A stretch of DNA of 42,429 nt from Caldithrix sp. (lineage in GTDB: Bacteria > Calditrichota > Calditrichia > Calditrichales > Calditrichaceae). Below, in pieces: positions 35,857 through 42,429 of the stretch. The position numbers and the translations under genes were made by a program. Within the stretch, counting starts at the first letter, position 1. Each line of letters begins with the position of its first letter. Under the pieces are notes generated by a model. It was given only the letters and a program-made list of their open reading frames with translations. It was not told where the DNA came from and ran no database searches. The stretch lies in contig DYOS01000002.1 in assembly GCA_020720405.1 (NCBI GenBank), positions 47,483-89,911 on the forward strand, given 5' to 3'.

Positions 35857-36927
35857 TTAGAAATGACAAATCACACCACTTTCAGCAATGGCAGCCGGAA
35901 GCGGTGGAAAATTAAGGGAGGTCAGTTCCTTAAACAATGGACGGACTTCCTGCCCTTTTCTATAGAATATCGTTCCAATATCTCCGCCGCCGGCTCCGGA
36001 AGGTTTGTAAAAACAACTGTGTTTCCTGGCTATAGCATAAATTGCCTGGTGGGCTGGAGAAATAACCGGCAGAGCACTGTTCCGTGATAATTGCTCCGCT
36101 AATTGGTAAAAAGAATCCACCTCATTCATAAATTGATCTGTTTGATTGGCACCGAAAAACCCGACGGCCCGGCCTGAACAGTTAATCATCGCTGAAAGCG
36201 TGCTGTTAAATAAATCCGGCTGCAGTTCTTTCAGCTCATAGAAACCGGAAACCATATCCCGGGTTGAGGCGCTGTGACCGGTATAGACCACGGCAATTTC
36301 CAGATCATCGGGCATTTTGATAGACTTAATCCGCCCGGTTATTTCCTTTTCTGATCTGGCAAAATTGTATTGAAGAACCCCGCCGTGACTGCATGCGGCA
36401 ACATCAATTCCACTGCCGCTCCGGCCCTGGGCAGCATGATGCACGCGGAGCGAAATATTAAATAAATCGTTCGCCGGCAGATCTTTTTTGAACAATTTTC
36501 CAAGTCCGGCAATCAGCGCTACGGTCAATGAGGCGCTTGAGCCAAAGCCGAGTTTAACCGGCTGACCCGGAACATAAAAGGCATCCGTATTAAAACTTGC
36601 CATCCAGCCGCCGCACGGTTTTTCAAGCGGCACCTGCAGCTCGTCCAGGGCTGCTTTGAGTAATAAGGCAATGAAATTCATTTTATGCCGGGTCTGTGCC
36701 TCAAGCGCAGGATCAAACCGGATATGGCCCTGCCGGGTTCGGATACAGGGCAAATCAATAATATGCATTTGCGGGCTGCTGAGCAGAATTGTATTTGCAT
36801 CCGGCTGGGTACCGAAAGTAACAACAGAGCGCCGGTCAACCGCAGCGACGAGGGCGTCTGCACCTTCAAGCACGGCATATTCACCAATCAGGATCATTTT
36901 TCCGGGAGCAGAGACACTAAAATTCAA
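35857..36927 (-). CDS. mvaK2: Phosphomevalonate kinase (GHMP family)
   Basis: This 356-residue enzyme phosphorylates mevalonate-5-phosphate to the diphosphate. GHMP motifs are present in order: SAPGKMILIGEYAVLEGADA at the N-terminus, the phosphate loop KLGFGSSASLTVAL, GRSGSGIDVAACSHGGVLQY and the C-terminal PSGAGGGDIG. The segment GIDVAACSHGG is the form found in ERG8/MvaK2 enzymes rather than in mevalonate kinase. The start is TTG 36927, one base after the mvaD stop; GGAG inside the end of mvaD is at the right distance, and no ATG exists before the first motif. The HMGR-MVK start lies 14 bases after the stop. Confidence 0.92.
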   Translation of the reverse strand: MNFSVSAPGKMILIGEYAVLEGADALVAAVDRRSVVTFGTQPDANTILLSSPQMHIIDLPCIRTRQGHIRFDPALEAQTRHKMNFIALLLKAALDELQVPLEKPCGGWMASFNTDAFYVPGQPVKLGFGSSASLTVALIAGLGKLFKKDLPANDLFNISLRVHHAAQGRSGSGIDVAACSHGGVLQYNFARSEKEITGRIKSIKMPDDLEIAVVYTGHSASTRDMVSGFYELKELQPDLFNSTLSAMINCSGRAVGFFGANQTDQFMNEVDSFYQLAEQLSRNSALPVISPAHQAIYAIARKHSCFYKPSGAGGGDIGTIFYRKGQEVRPLFKELTSLNFPPLPAAIAESGVICHF

Positions 36928-36928
36928 C

Positions 36929-37930
36929 TCAGGGCTCCACTATCCGCACGCCGGGTCCAGGTCTGGTTATAATTATTTCTTCCACAGCACTATCATTTTG
37001 GAATATTTGAAGCAGTGCCGGTGCATCCTTTTCCCGGCACAAAATTTTTACCTGCGGTCCGGCATCAATAGTAAAATAGGCTTCAATACCGCTGGCCCTG
37101 ATTTCACGGACCTGCTGTAATAAATGCAGCGTGGCCGGACTCCAGTAGATAATACCAGGATTGGCCGACATGGCCAGGGCATGCATTTTGAGACAACTGA
37201 ATTCTGCAAGATGGCCGATTCTTGTAAAATCCGCATCCTGCAAAGCCTGCCGCATCGCCGCTAAATCCGCTTCAGCGGAATCAGACCAGGCCTGGTAATA
37301 GGGCGAGGTATCACGGGTCAGATTCATCCCCTCGGTTGAACCGGTTTTCTTTTTTTGCCGCGATGTTACCAGAATCAGGACATTTATATTTAGAGCTGTC
37401 TCCGTTAAAATTTGTTCGGCGAAGGCATCACTTCCGTCCGGCAACTGGCCGCGATGCATTTCAACAAACCCGCCAAACAAAGAGCGCGCCGCCGAACCGC
37501 TGCCCTGGCGGGCCAGAATACTGACTTCACGCAGCGCAAGATCAAGTCCGGCGGCTTTGAGACCAGCATAAGCCAGGGCGGCAAAGGCGGAGGCTGAAGA
37601 AGCCAGTCCGGCCGCGGTTGGGAAATTATTAGCAGTTATTACTTCGGCTCCGGGCAGAATTTGACCGGTAATTTCTTTATAAATAAGGCGGATGCGGTCA
37701 AGAAAACGACTGACTCTAAGCCGCTCCGGTTCATCAGCCTGAAGATTGTTCAACTGCACCGAGTCAGCCGGGCGACCCGGTTCGAAACGGACGGAAGTGT
37801 CCGTAAAAAGGGTGTCCAGCGTGACGGATATTGAACCTACGGCCGGCAGATTAAGAAGGCTATCCCGTTTCCCCCAGTATTTGATCAGAGCGATATTTGA
37901 ATGAGCGATAACCCGGCAGTGGTTGTCCAT
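36929..37930 (-). CDS. mvaD: Diphosphomevalonate decarboxylase
   Basis: This 333-residue enzyme makes IPP from mevalonate-5-diphosphate with ATP. The N-terminus AHSNIALIKYWGKRD, the phosphate loop PTAAGLASSASAFAALA (104-120), Arg149 in SGSAARSLFGG and the catalytic Asp289 in TIDAGPQVK are all present, which separates a true decarboxylase from mevalonate-3-kinase relatives that have lost the Asp. It is the first gene of the operon mvaD - mvaK2 - HMGR/MVK - idi. ATG 37930 has an AGGGAA site. The order, with the decarboxylase first and the reductase fused to the kinase, gives all steps from HMG-CoA to DMAPP in four genes. Confidence 0.95.
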   Translation of the reverse strand: MDNHCRVIAHSNIALIKYWGKRDSLLNLPAVGSISVTLDTLFTDTSVRFEPGRPADSVQLNNLQADEPERLRVSRFLDRIRLIYKEITGQILPGAEVITANNFPTAAGLASSASAFAALAYAGLKAAGLDLALREVSILARQGSGSAARSLFGGFVEMHRGQLPDGSDAFAEQILTETALNINVLILVTSRQKKKTGSTEGMNLTRDTSPYYQAWSDSAEADLAAMRQALQDADFTRIGHLAEFSCLKMHALAMSANPGIIYWSPATLHLLQQVREIRASGIEAYFTIDAGPQVKILCREKDAPALLQIFQNDSAVEEIIITRPGPGVRIVEP

Positions 37931-38056
37931 AACGAAGAGTTCCCTTCTACAGATTTTGAATTTATAAGCGCAGTTGTTTTTTTTCTAATTTTTTTTCTGC
38001 ATTAAACCGAATATAATCAATAACTCAATAGACACCTATCAACACATCGGATCTGC
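37931..38056. promoter_or_regulatory. Divergent promoter region of the mevalonate operon and the sensor kinase
   Basis: The 126 bases are AT-rich with two T-runs. A plus-strand TATAAT at 38012-38017 lies 40 bases before the kinase start and is a candidate -10 box; no convincing -35 pairs with it. A minus-strand promoter for mvaD must also lie here, but I cannot place it. No operator-like dyad is obvious. Confidence 0.35.
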
Positions 38057-40402
38057 ATGGACCAGGACACACATCGCTTCCGCAACTTACTGTATATACA
38101 TCTCATGGCCCTTTCGGCAATATTTCTTTTTTCTGGATTGCTGAATATATACATGAATCATTCCTTTTATGAGAAATACCTGATCGGGCAGAAAACAGAG
38201 TCAAAAGTATTTGAAAGGAACAAGGAGCAGATTCCTCAATTAACCGGGCTGCTCTATAAATATAAAACTCTGTTCCAGGCTTTGTATTTAACAAAAATTG
38301 AAACGGAACAGACCTATATTTCTGCTCAGCTTGAGGAGACCAGCCGGAATATTCTGCTCACTTATGATTCACTGGCTTCAAATTTCAAGAAATTTCAGAA
38401 ACAGAATTTCCGCTATGCCGGGCCGGATGAAGAGATCATCAGCTTAAGGCGTGATGCTTTCCAGCTTGAGGAAATTATTGCCGAATCCATAAAAGAAGCC
38501 CGGGCGGCCGCTCAAATTAGCGTTGAAATTCTAACCTTCCTGCAAAATACCGGTAGTCCTGATTTTTCTGAGGACATAAACCGGCAGGCTGACCTGCAGA
38601 AAAAAATATCAGCCCGCCTACCTGACTTTCATGCTCACCTGGCAAGACAACACACGCTCCTGAGTATCAATTCCGACTTGCTTCAGCGTATTTATGAAAA
38701 GTACAGAAAAAATTACCAGGTACACCGGATAAAGAATATTAACCGGCGGCTTCTGGCCAATGTATTCGTACTTTTTATCTTCAGCGGCCTGGCTATTAAC
38801 TCGATCCGGATTATCAGAAAATCAAAAATTCACGAGAAAAACCAGGCCCTGGCCTGGGAAACCCAAAACAGGGTTATCGGGAAAATGCCGATCAGCCTTG
38901 TCCTGACCGATACTGATGGTATTATTCAATATGCTAATGATATGGCCCAGGAACTGAATGGTTATTCACTTGATGAGATGCTGGGCAAAAAGACCAATAT
39001 TTTCCGGTCGGGCTACCACCCGGATAGCTTTTATAAGGATATGTGGAAAAAAATCGGTAAAGGCAGAGAGTGGAAGAGTCAGATTCTGAATAAAAAGAAA
39101 AACGGTGATTTGTATTGGGCTCAGGTCAGTATAAACAGTCTGCACAACGACTCCGACCATATTACCAATTATCTGGCCATCAGCCAGGATATTACCGATC
39201 AGAAAAAAATCAATCAGGACCGCGGCCGCCTGCAGGAACAACTGAAACAGGCTCAGAAAATGGAAGCAGTCGGAACCCTGGCCGGCGGTGTGGCTCACGA
39301 TTTTAACAATATGCTGATGATCATTCAGGGTTACACCGACATGGTTATGATGAAGATTCCCCGGGACGAAGGGAATTTTAAATCTCTCGAGAAAATTCAG
39401 GAAACCATTGAGCGGGCCGGTGACCTGACCCGGCAGTTACTGATGTTCAGCCGGAAGAATGCACCGGATATGCGCAGCCACAACCTGAATGAAATTATCC
39501 AGAAATTTATAAAAATGCTGCACCGGCTGATCGGGGAGAATATTGAAATCATTACCAACCTGGAAAGTGAGCTCTGGCCGGTCCGCGGCGACCGCGGCAC
39601 ACTGGAACAGGTGATTATGAACCTGGCCGTAAACGCCCGGGATGCCATGAAAACAGGCGGCAAAATAGTTATTCATTCCAGTAACACCATTCTCGACAAA
39701 TACACGGCACGTAAAATCAACCACGCCCGGGCCGGAAAATTTGTCTGCATTACCCTGCACGATACCGGACCGGGCATCGACCAGCGTATTATTAACCGGA
39801 TTTTCGAGCCCTTTTTTACAACCAAGGAGCGGGCTGAAGGCACCGGGCTGGGACTGGCTGTTGTTTATGGAATCGTTAAACAGCATCATGGCTGGATCAA
39901 TGTTGAAAACCATCCGGAAGGCGGTGCCCTGTTCAGTATTTTTCTCCCGGCTGACGAACATCCCGATGGACAAACTCAGCACCAGGTAACAGAAAACGAC
40001 AATTTGACCGGTCGGCTGGAAAAAATCCTGGTTATTGAAGATGAACAGGCCATTCTGGAATTACTGGTCGAAAATCTGCGCCTGCATAACTATGAGCCTT
40101 ATGCCGCGTCAAATGGGCGGGAAGCCCGGGAGCTTTTCAGAGATTACCGGGATGATTTTGATCTGGTTATCAGTGACATCATGCTGCCCGATGATAACGG
40201 TATTCACCTCACAGCTGACTTTATAAAAAACCGGGCCGATCTCAAGGTTATCCTGAGCAGCGGTTACTCGGAAGCGCAGCTTGAATTGAGTGAAGCCCGG
40301 GAGCGCGGTTTGATCCTTCTCTCTAAACCGTACAACCTTAATCTTCTGCTGGAAACCGTGCGCTCGGTACTTGACCGGGACACCACCATCCGCAAAAGCT
40401 GA
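38057..40402 (+). CDS. Hybrid sensor histidine kinase with PAS and C-terminal receiver domain
   Basis: This 781-residue inner membrane protein has a helix at about 11-33, an extracytoplasmic helical region of about 200 residues, and a second helix at about 232-252. A PAS/PAC domain follows (about 270-375; NGDLYWAQVSINS), then HisKA with phospho-accepting His414 in GGVAHDFNNML. The HATPase domain has an N box NLAVNARDAM, then HDTGPGID and EGTGLGLAVVYG. A receiver domain at about 655-775 has Asp707 (ISDIMLPDDNG) and Lys in LLSKPY. It should sense a signal at the membrane and relay phosphate to an unidentified partner; no DNA-binding output is encoded here. It is divergent from the mevalonate operon; a regulatory link is only a possibility. 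Confidence 0.92.
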   Translation: MDQDTHRFRNLLYIHLMALSAIFLFSGLLNIYMNHSFYEKYLIGQKTESKVFERNKEQIPQLTGLLYKYKTLFQALYLTKIETEQTYISAQLEETSRNILLTYDSLASNFKKFQKQNFRYAGPDEEIISLRRDAFQLEEIIAESIKEARAAAQISVEILTFLQNTGSPDFSEDINRQADLQKKISARLPDFHAHLARQHTLLSINSDLLQRIYEKYRKNYQVHRIKNINRRLLANVFVLFIFSGLAINSIRIIRKSKIHEKNQALAWETQNRVIGKMPISLVLTDTDGIIQYANDMAQELNGYSLDEMLGKKTNIFRSGYHPDSFYKDMWKKIGKGREWKSQILNKKKNGDLYWAQVSINSLHNDSDHITNYLAISQDITDQKKINQDRGRLQEQLKQAQKMEAVGTLAGGVAHDFNNMLMIIQGYTDMVMMKIPRDEGNFKSLEKIQETIERAGDLTRQLLMFSRKNAPDMRSHNLNEIIQKFIKMLHRLIGENIEIITNLESELWPVRGDRGTLEQVIMNLAVNARDAMKTGGKIVIHSSNTILDKYTARKINHARAGKFVCITLHDTGPGIDQRIINRIFEPFFTTKERAEGTGLGLAVVYGIVKQHHGWINVENHPEGGALFSIFLPADEHPDGQTQHQVTENDNLTGRLEKILVIEDEQAILELLVENLRLHNYEPYAASNGREARELFRDYRDDFDLVISDIMLPDDNGIHLTADFIKNRADLKVILSSGYSEAQLELSEARERGLILLSKPYNLNLLLETVRSVLDRDTTIRKS

Positions 40403-40507
40403 GCGCCTCATTACACCATTTAATCATTTTCCCCCGTTTAATTCTGTTGTTGTCTGATTTCATTCAGCTTAAATTTCTCTACTTAGAACAAATACAGGAG
40501 TTTTCTC

Positions 40508-42429
40508 ATGGCTCAGAACCTGATTGAAAAAATTGCCCAGAAACACGCTATCGGCTGGCCGCCAAAACGCGAAGTGAAAAGCGGAGATTTTATCACCATC
40601 CGGCCGGCACATATCATGACTCACGACAACACCGGTGCGGTCATTCCAAAATTTAAAAGCATCGGTGCGACGAAAATGGCCCGTCCCCGGCAGGTTGTTT
40701 TTACACTCGATCATAATATTCAGGACAGATCAGAGAAGAATCTGAAAAAATATGCGGCCATCGAAGACTTCGCCCGGCAGATGAGTGTCGATTTCTATCC
40801 GGCCGGGCGCGGCATTGGTCACCAGATTATGTGTGAGGAGGGATATGCCTGGCCTGGTACCATGGTCGTTGCTTCAGATAGTCATTCCAATATGTATGGC
40901 GGTCTGGGTTGTCTCGGCACTCCGGTTGTGCGGACCGATGCCGCGGCTATCTGGGCTACCGGGAGAACCTGGTGGCAGATTCCGCCGGTGACCCAAATTA
41001 TATTGACCGGCCGCTTGCTGCCGGGTGTGACCGGGAAAGACCTGATTATCACCCTGGCCGGTCATTTCAATAAAGATCAGATTTTGAACCACGCTCTGGA
41101 ATTCTGCGGTGATGGTGTGGCCGGATTATCCATCGACCAGCGTCTGGCAGTGGCTAATATGACCACCGAATGGGGCGCGCTGGCCGGAGTTTTCCCGGTT
41201 GACGAAGTTACCATTAACTGGTACAAAAACCGGTTGGCCAGCCTTGAAAAAAGAAGCGGCACGGCTGCCTCCTCCAGCTACGAAACCCATCCCCGCATCA
41301 ACCAGCGGCGGATCGAGGAACTTGAACAGCAGACTCCGGCAGCCGATAAGGATGCGGATTATGTTCAGCAGATCAGCATCGATTTGTCCACTGTCCGGCC
41401 TTATATATCTGGACCGAACTCGGTAAAGGTGATGACTTCGGCCAACGAACTAAGCACCAGGGAGATTACCATCCACAAGGCTTACCTGGTTTCCTGCGTC
41501 AATAGCCGGCTGGAAGATATCCGTGAAGCGGCACAGATCATCGGGCAAAACAAAGTGGCTGATGGAGTCGATTTTTATATCTCGGCTGCTTCCAGCGAAG
41601 TTCAGTCGGATAGTGAAACTGCCGGTTACTGGCAAACCCTGCTCGCCGCCGGAGCAAAACCCCTGCCGCCAGGATGTGGTCCCTGCATCGGTTTGGGCAC
41701 CGGATTACTCGAGGATGGTGAAGTCGGGATCAGTGCCACCAACCGTAATTTTAAAGGCCGGATGGGTTCAGCCAATGCCCTGGCCTACCTGGCCTCCCCG
41801 GCAGTCGTGGCAGCTTCGGCTGTGGCCGGCAAAATCGCCACACCCTTCAACCTGGCCGATTGCGAATTGATTTCTTCTATAAAATCCCTTGGTCAGGCCC
41901 AGAGAACAGCGGAAAGCAACGAGATCATGCCGGGCTTCCCGGAGTCCTTTGAGGGTGAAATCGTCTTCTGCCACCAGAATAATCTGAACACCGATGGCAT
42001 TTATCCGGGAAAATACACCTACCAGGATGAACTGACCGCAGAACAACAGGCCGCCGTGGTTATGGAAAATTATGATCCGGAATTTCGCAGTCTGGTTAAG
42101 GTCGGTGATATTTTGGTCGGCGGTTTTAATTTCGGAACGGGCAGCTCTCGCGAACAGGCGGCCACTGCACTGAAATACAAAGGTATACGCATGGTTATTG
42201 CCGGTTCGCTGAATGAAACCTACAAGCGGAATGCTATCAATAATGGTTTTCTGGTTGTAGAATTACCGGATATTGTCCGGGATTTATTGACTCAATTCGG
42301 CACGGAAAAACTGACTGTAAAAACAGGGTTGCGGGTACAGGTTAATTTTTCCCGCTCGGAAATAAAGCTTGGCGGGAAAATCTATAGCTTACCGACACCG
42401 GGTCTGGCTGCCCAGGAAATTCTGGTTGA
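40508..42429 (+). CDS. Single-chain homoaconitase-like aconitase, Lys4 type, running off the window edge
   Basis: The frame from ATG 40508 (AGGAG site) stays open for 640 codons to the window end; the final TGA is not in frame, so the stop lies beyond the edge. Aconitase features are the 4Fe-4S cysteines Cys330 (VSCVNSR), Cys390 and Cys393 (GCGPCIG), and a C-terminal swivel domain on the same chain ([20 protein letters not shown]). The segments [23 protein letters not shown] and [16 protein letters not shown] are very close to those of fungal mitochondrial Lys4 homoaconitase, which converts homocitrate to homoisocitrate in alpha-aminoadipate lysine synthesis. Thermus and archaea use two-subunit versions. 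Substrate assignment follows this resemblance; citrate or isopropylmalate-type activity cannot be excluded. Confidence 0.8.
   Translation, partial: MAQNLIEKIAQKHAIGWPPKREVKSGDFITIRPAHIMTHDNTGAVIPKFKSIGATKMARPRQVVFTLDHNIQDRSEKNLKKYAAIEDFARQMSVDFYPAGRGIGHQIMCEEGYAWPGTMVVASDSHSNMYGGLGCLGTPVVRTDAAAIWATGRTWWQIPPVTQIILTGRLLPGVTGKDLIITLAGHFNKDQILNHALEFCGDGVAGLSIDQRLAVANMTTEWGALAGVFPVDEVTINWYKNRLASLEKRSGTAASSSYETHPRINQRRIEELEQQTPAADKDADYVQQISIDLSTVRPYISGPNSVKVMTSANELSTREITIHKAYLVSCVNSRLEDIREAAQIIGQNKVADGVDFYISAASSEVQSDSETAGYWQTLLAAGAKPLPPGCGPCIGLGTGLLEDGEVGISATNRNFKGRMGSANALAYLASPAVVAASAVAGKIATPFNLADCELISSIKSLGQAQRTAESNEIMPGFPESFEGEIVFCHQNNLNTDGIYPGKYTYQDELTAEQQAAVVMENYDPEFRSLVKVGDILVGGFNFGTGSSREQAATALKYKGIRMVIAGSLNETYKRNAINNGFLVVELPDIVRDLLTQFGTEKLTVKTGLRVQVNFSRSEIKLGGKIYSLPTPGLAAQEILV

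Noticed and set aside
35842-35869. Upstream TTG start for the HMGR-MVK gene overlapping mvaK2
   Set aside because: The ATG at 35842 has AGGA sites and aligns with the start of class II reductases; the extra nine residues have no counterpart.
37931-38056. Sensor kinase as regulator of the mevalonate operon
   Set aside because: The only support is divergent placement. No response regulator with a DNA-binding domain and no shared operator is visible, so I do not claim it.
39437-39982. 181-codon minus-strand open frame inside the sensor kinase gene
   Set aside because: It is antisense to the conserved HisKA/HATPase region and shows no protein family features.
42427-42429. TGA at the very end as the stop codon of the homoaconitase
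   Set aside because: From ATG 40508 the last complete codon ends at 42427, so this TGA is out of frame. The gene is partial at the window edge, not frameshifted.
1-42429. tRNA, rRNA or riboswitch in the window
   Set aside because: I found no cloverleaf with a T-loop-like GTTCRANNC at the right place and no conserved riboswitch core in the intergenic stretches; a covariance-model scan would settle it.

Overview
The window looks like a chromosomal segment from a bacterium of the FCB superphylum outside classical Bacteroidetes, something Calditrichota-, KSB1- or Marinimicrobia-like. The main evidence is C-terminal type IX secretion (T9SS) sorting domains opening with NYPNPFNP, a PorV/PorQ-family barrel, a TonB-dependent receptor with a carboxypeptidase-regulatory N-domain, many lipoproteins, and a cytochrome bd oxidase with a short Q-loop. 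The phylum is inferred from gene content; no rRNA or tRNA gene was recognised.

Layout. (1) 1-12.6 kb, minus strand: a secreted GHL10-type glycosyl hydrolase (131-2497), then a tightly packed six-gene envelope operon transcribed from 12561 down to a strong terminator at 2600-2630: TonB-dependent receptor, lipoprotein, large secreted protein, PorV/PorQ barrel, IPT/TIG lipoprotein and a T9SS-sorted propeller-like protein. (2) 12.7-14.6 kb: an aspartase with a cyclic-nucleotide-binding-like domain fused to its N-terminus. (3) 14.8-22.1 kb, plus strand: a HAD phosphatase, then an Rrf2 regulator coupled to cydA and cydB, a terminator, and cydDC. (4) 22.2-24.0 kb, minus strand: a PBP4-type lipoprotein and HU. 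(5) 24.3-27.0 kb, plus strand: a NagB-like/PIG-L fusion overlapping a YjbQ-family gene. (6) 27.0-31.2 kb: a degenerate 131-bp tandem duplication, a possible PD-(D/E)XK nuclease, and convergent to it an operon DUF2231 - DUF89 - DNA methyltransferase. (7) 31.7-32.6 kb: an unknown lipoprotein. (8) 33.0-37.9 kb, minus strand: a compact mevalonate operon (mvaD, phosphomevalonate kinase, a single-chain HMG-CoA reductase/mevalonate kinase fusion, type I idi). (9) 38.1-40.4 kb: a hybrid sensor histidine kinase. (10) 40.5 kb to the edge: a single-chain, fungal Lys4-like homoaconitase whose reading frame leaves the window.

How the parts work together. The mevalonate operon carries every step from HMG-CoA to IPP/DMAPP, so only acetoacetyl-CoA thiolase and HMG-CoA synthase would have to come from elsewhere. 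The cyd block gives a high-affinity quinol oxidase, its CydDC export/maturation system and a probable Fe-S regulator. The envelope operon looks like an outer-membrane uptake or surface-display module that uses T9SS. The items most worth following up are the HMGR-MVK fusion, the cNMP-aspartase fusion, the candidate nuclease/methyltransferase pair, the Lys4-like homoaconitase, and two structurally matching palindromic intergenic elements (1-94 and 32757-32844).
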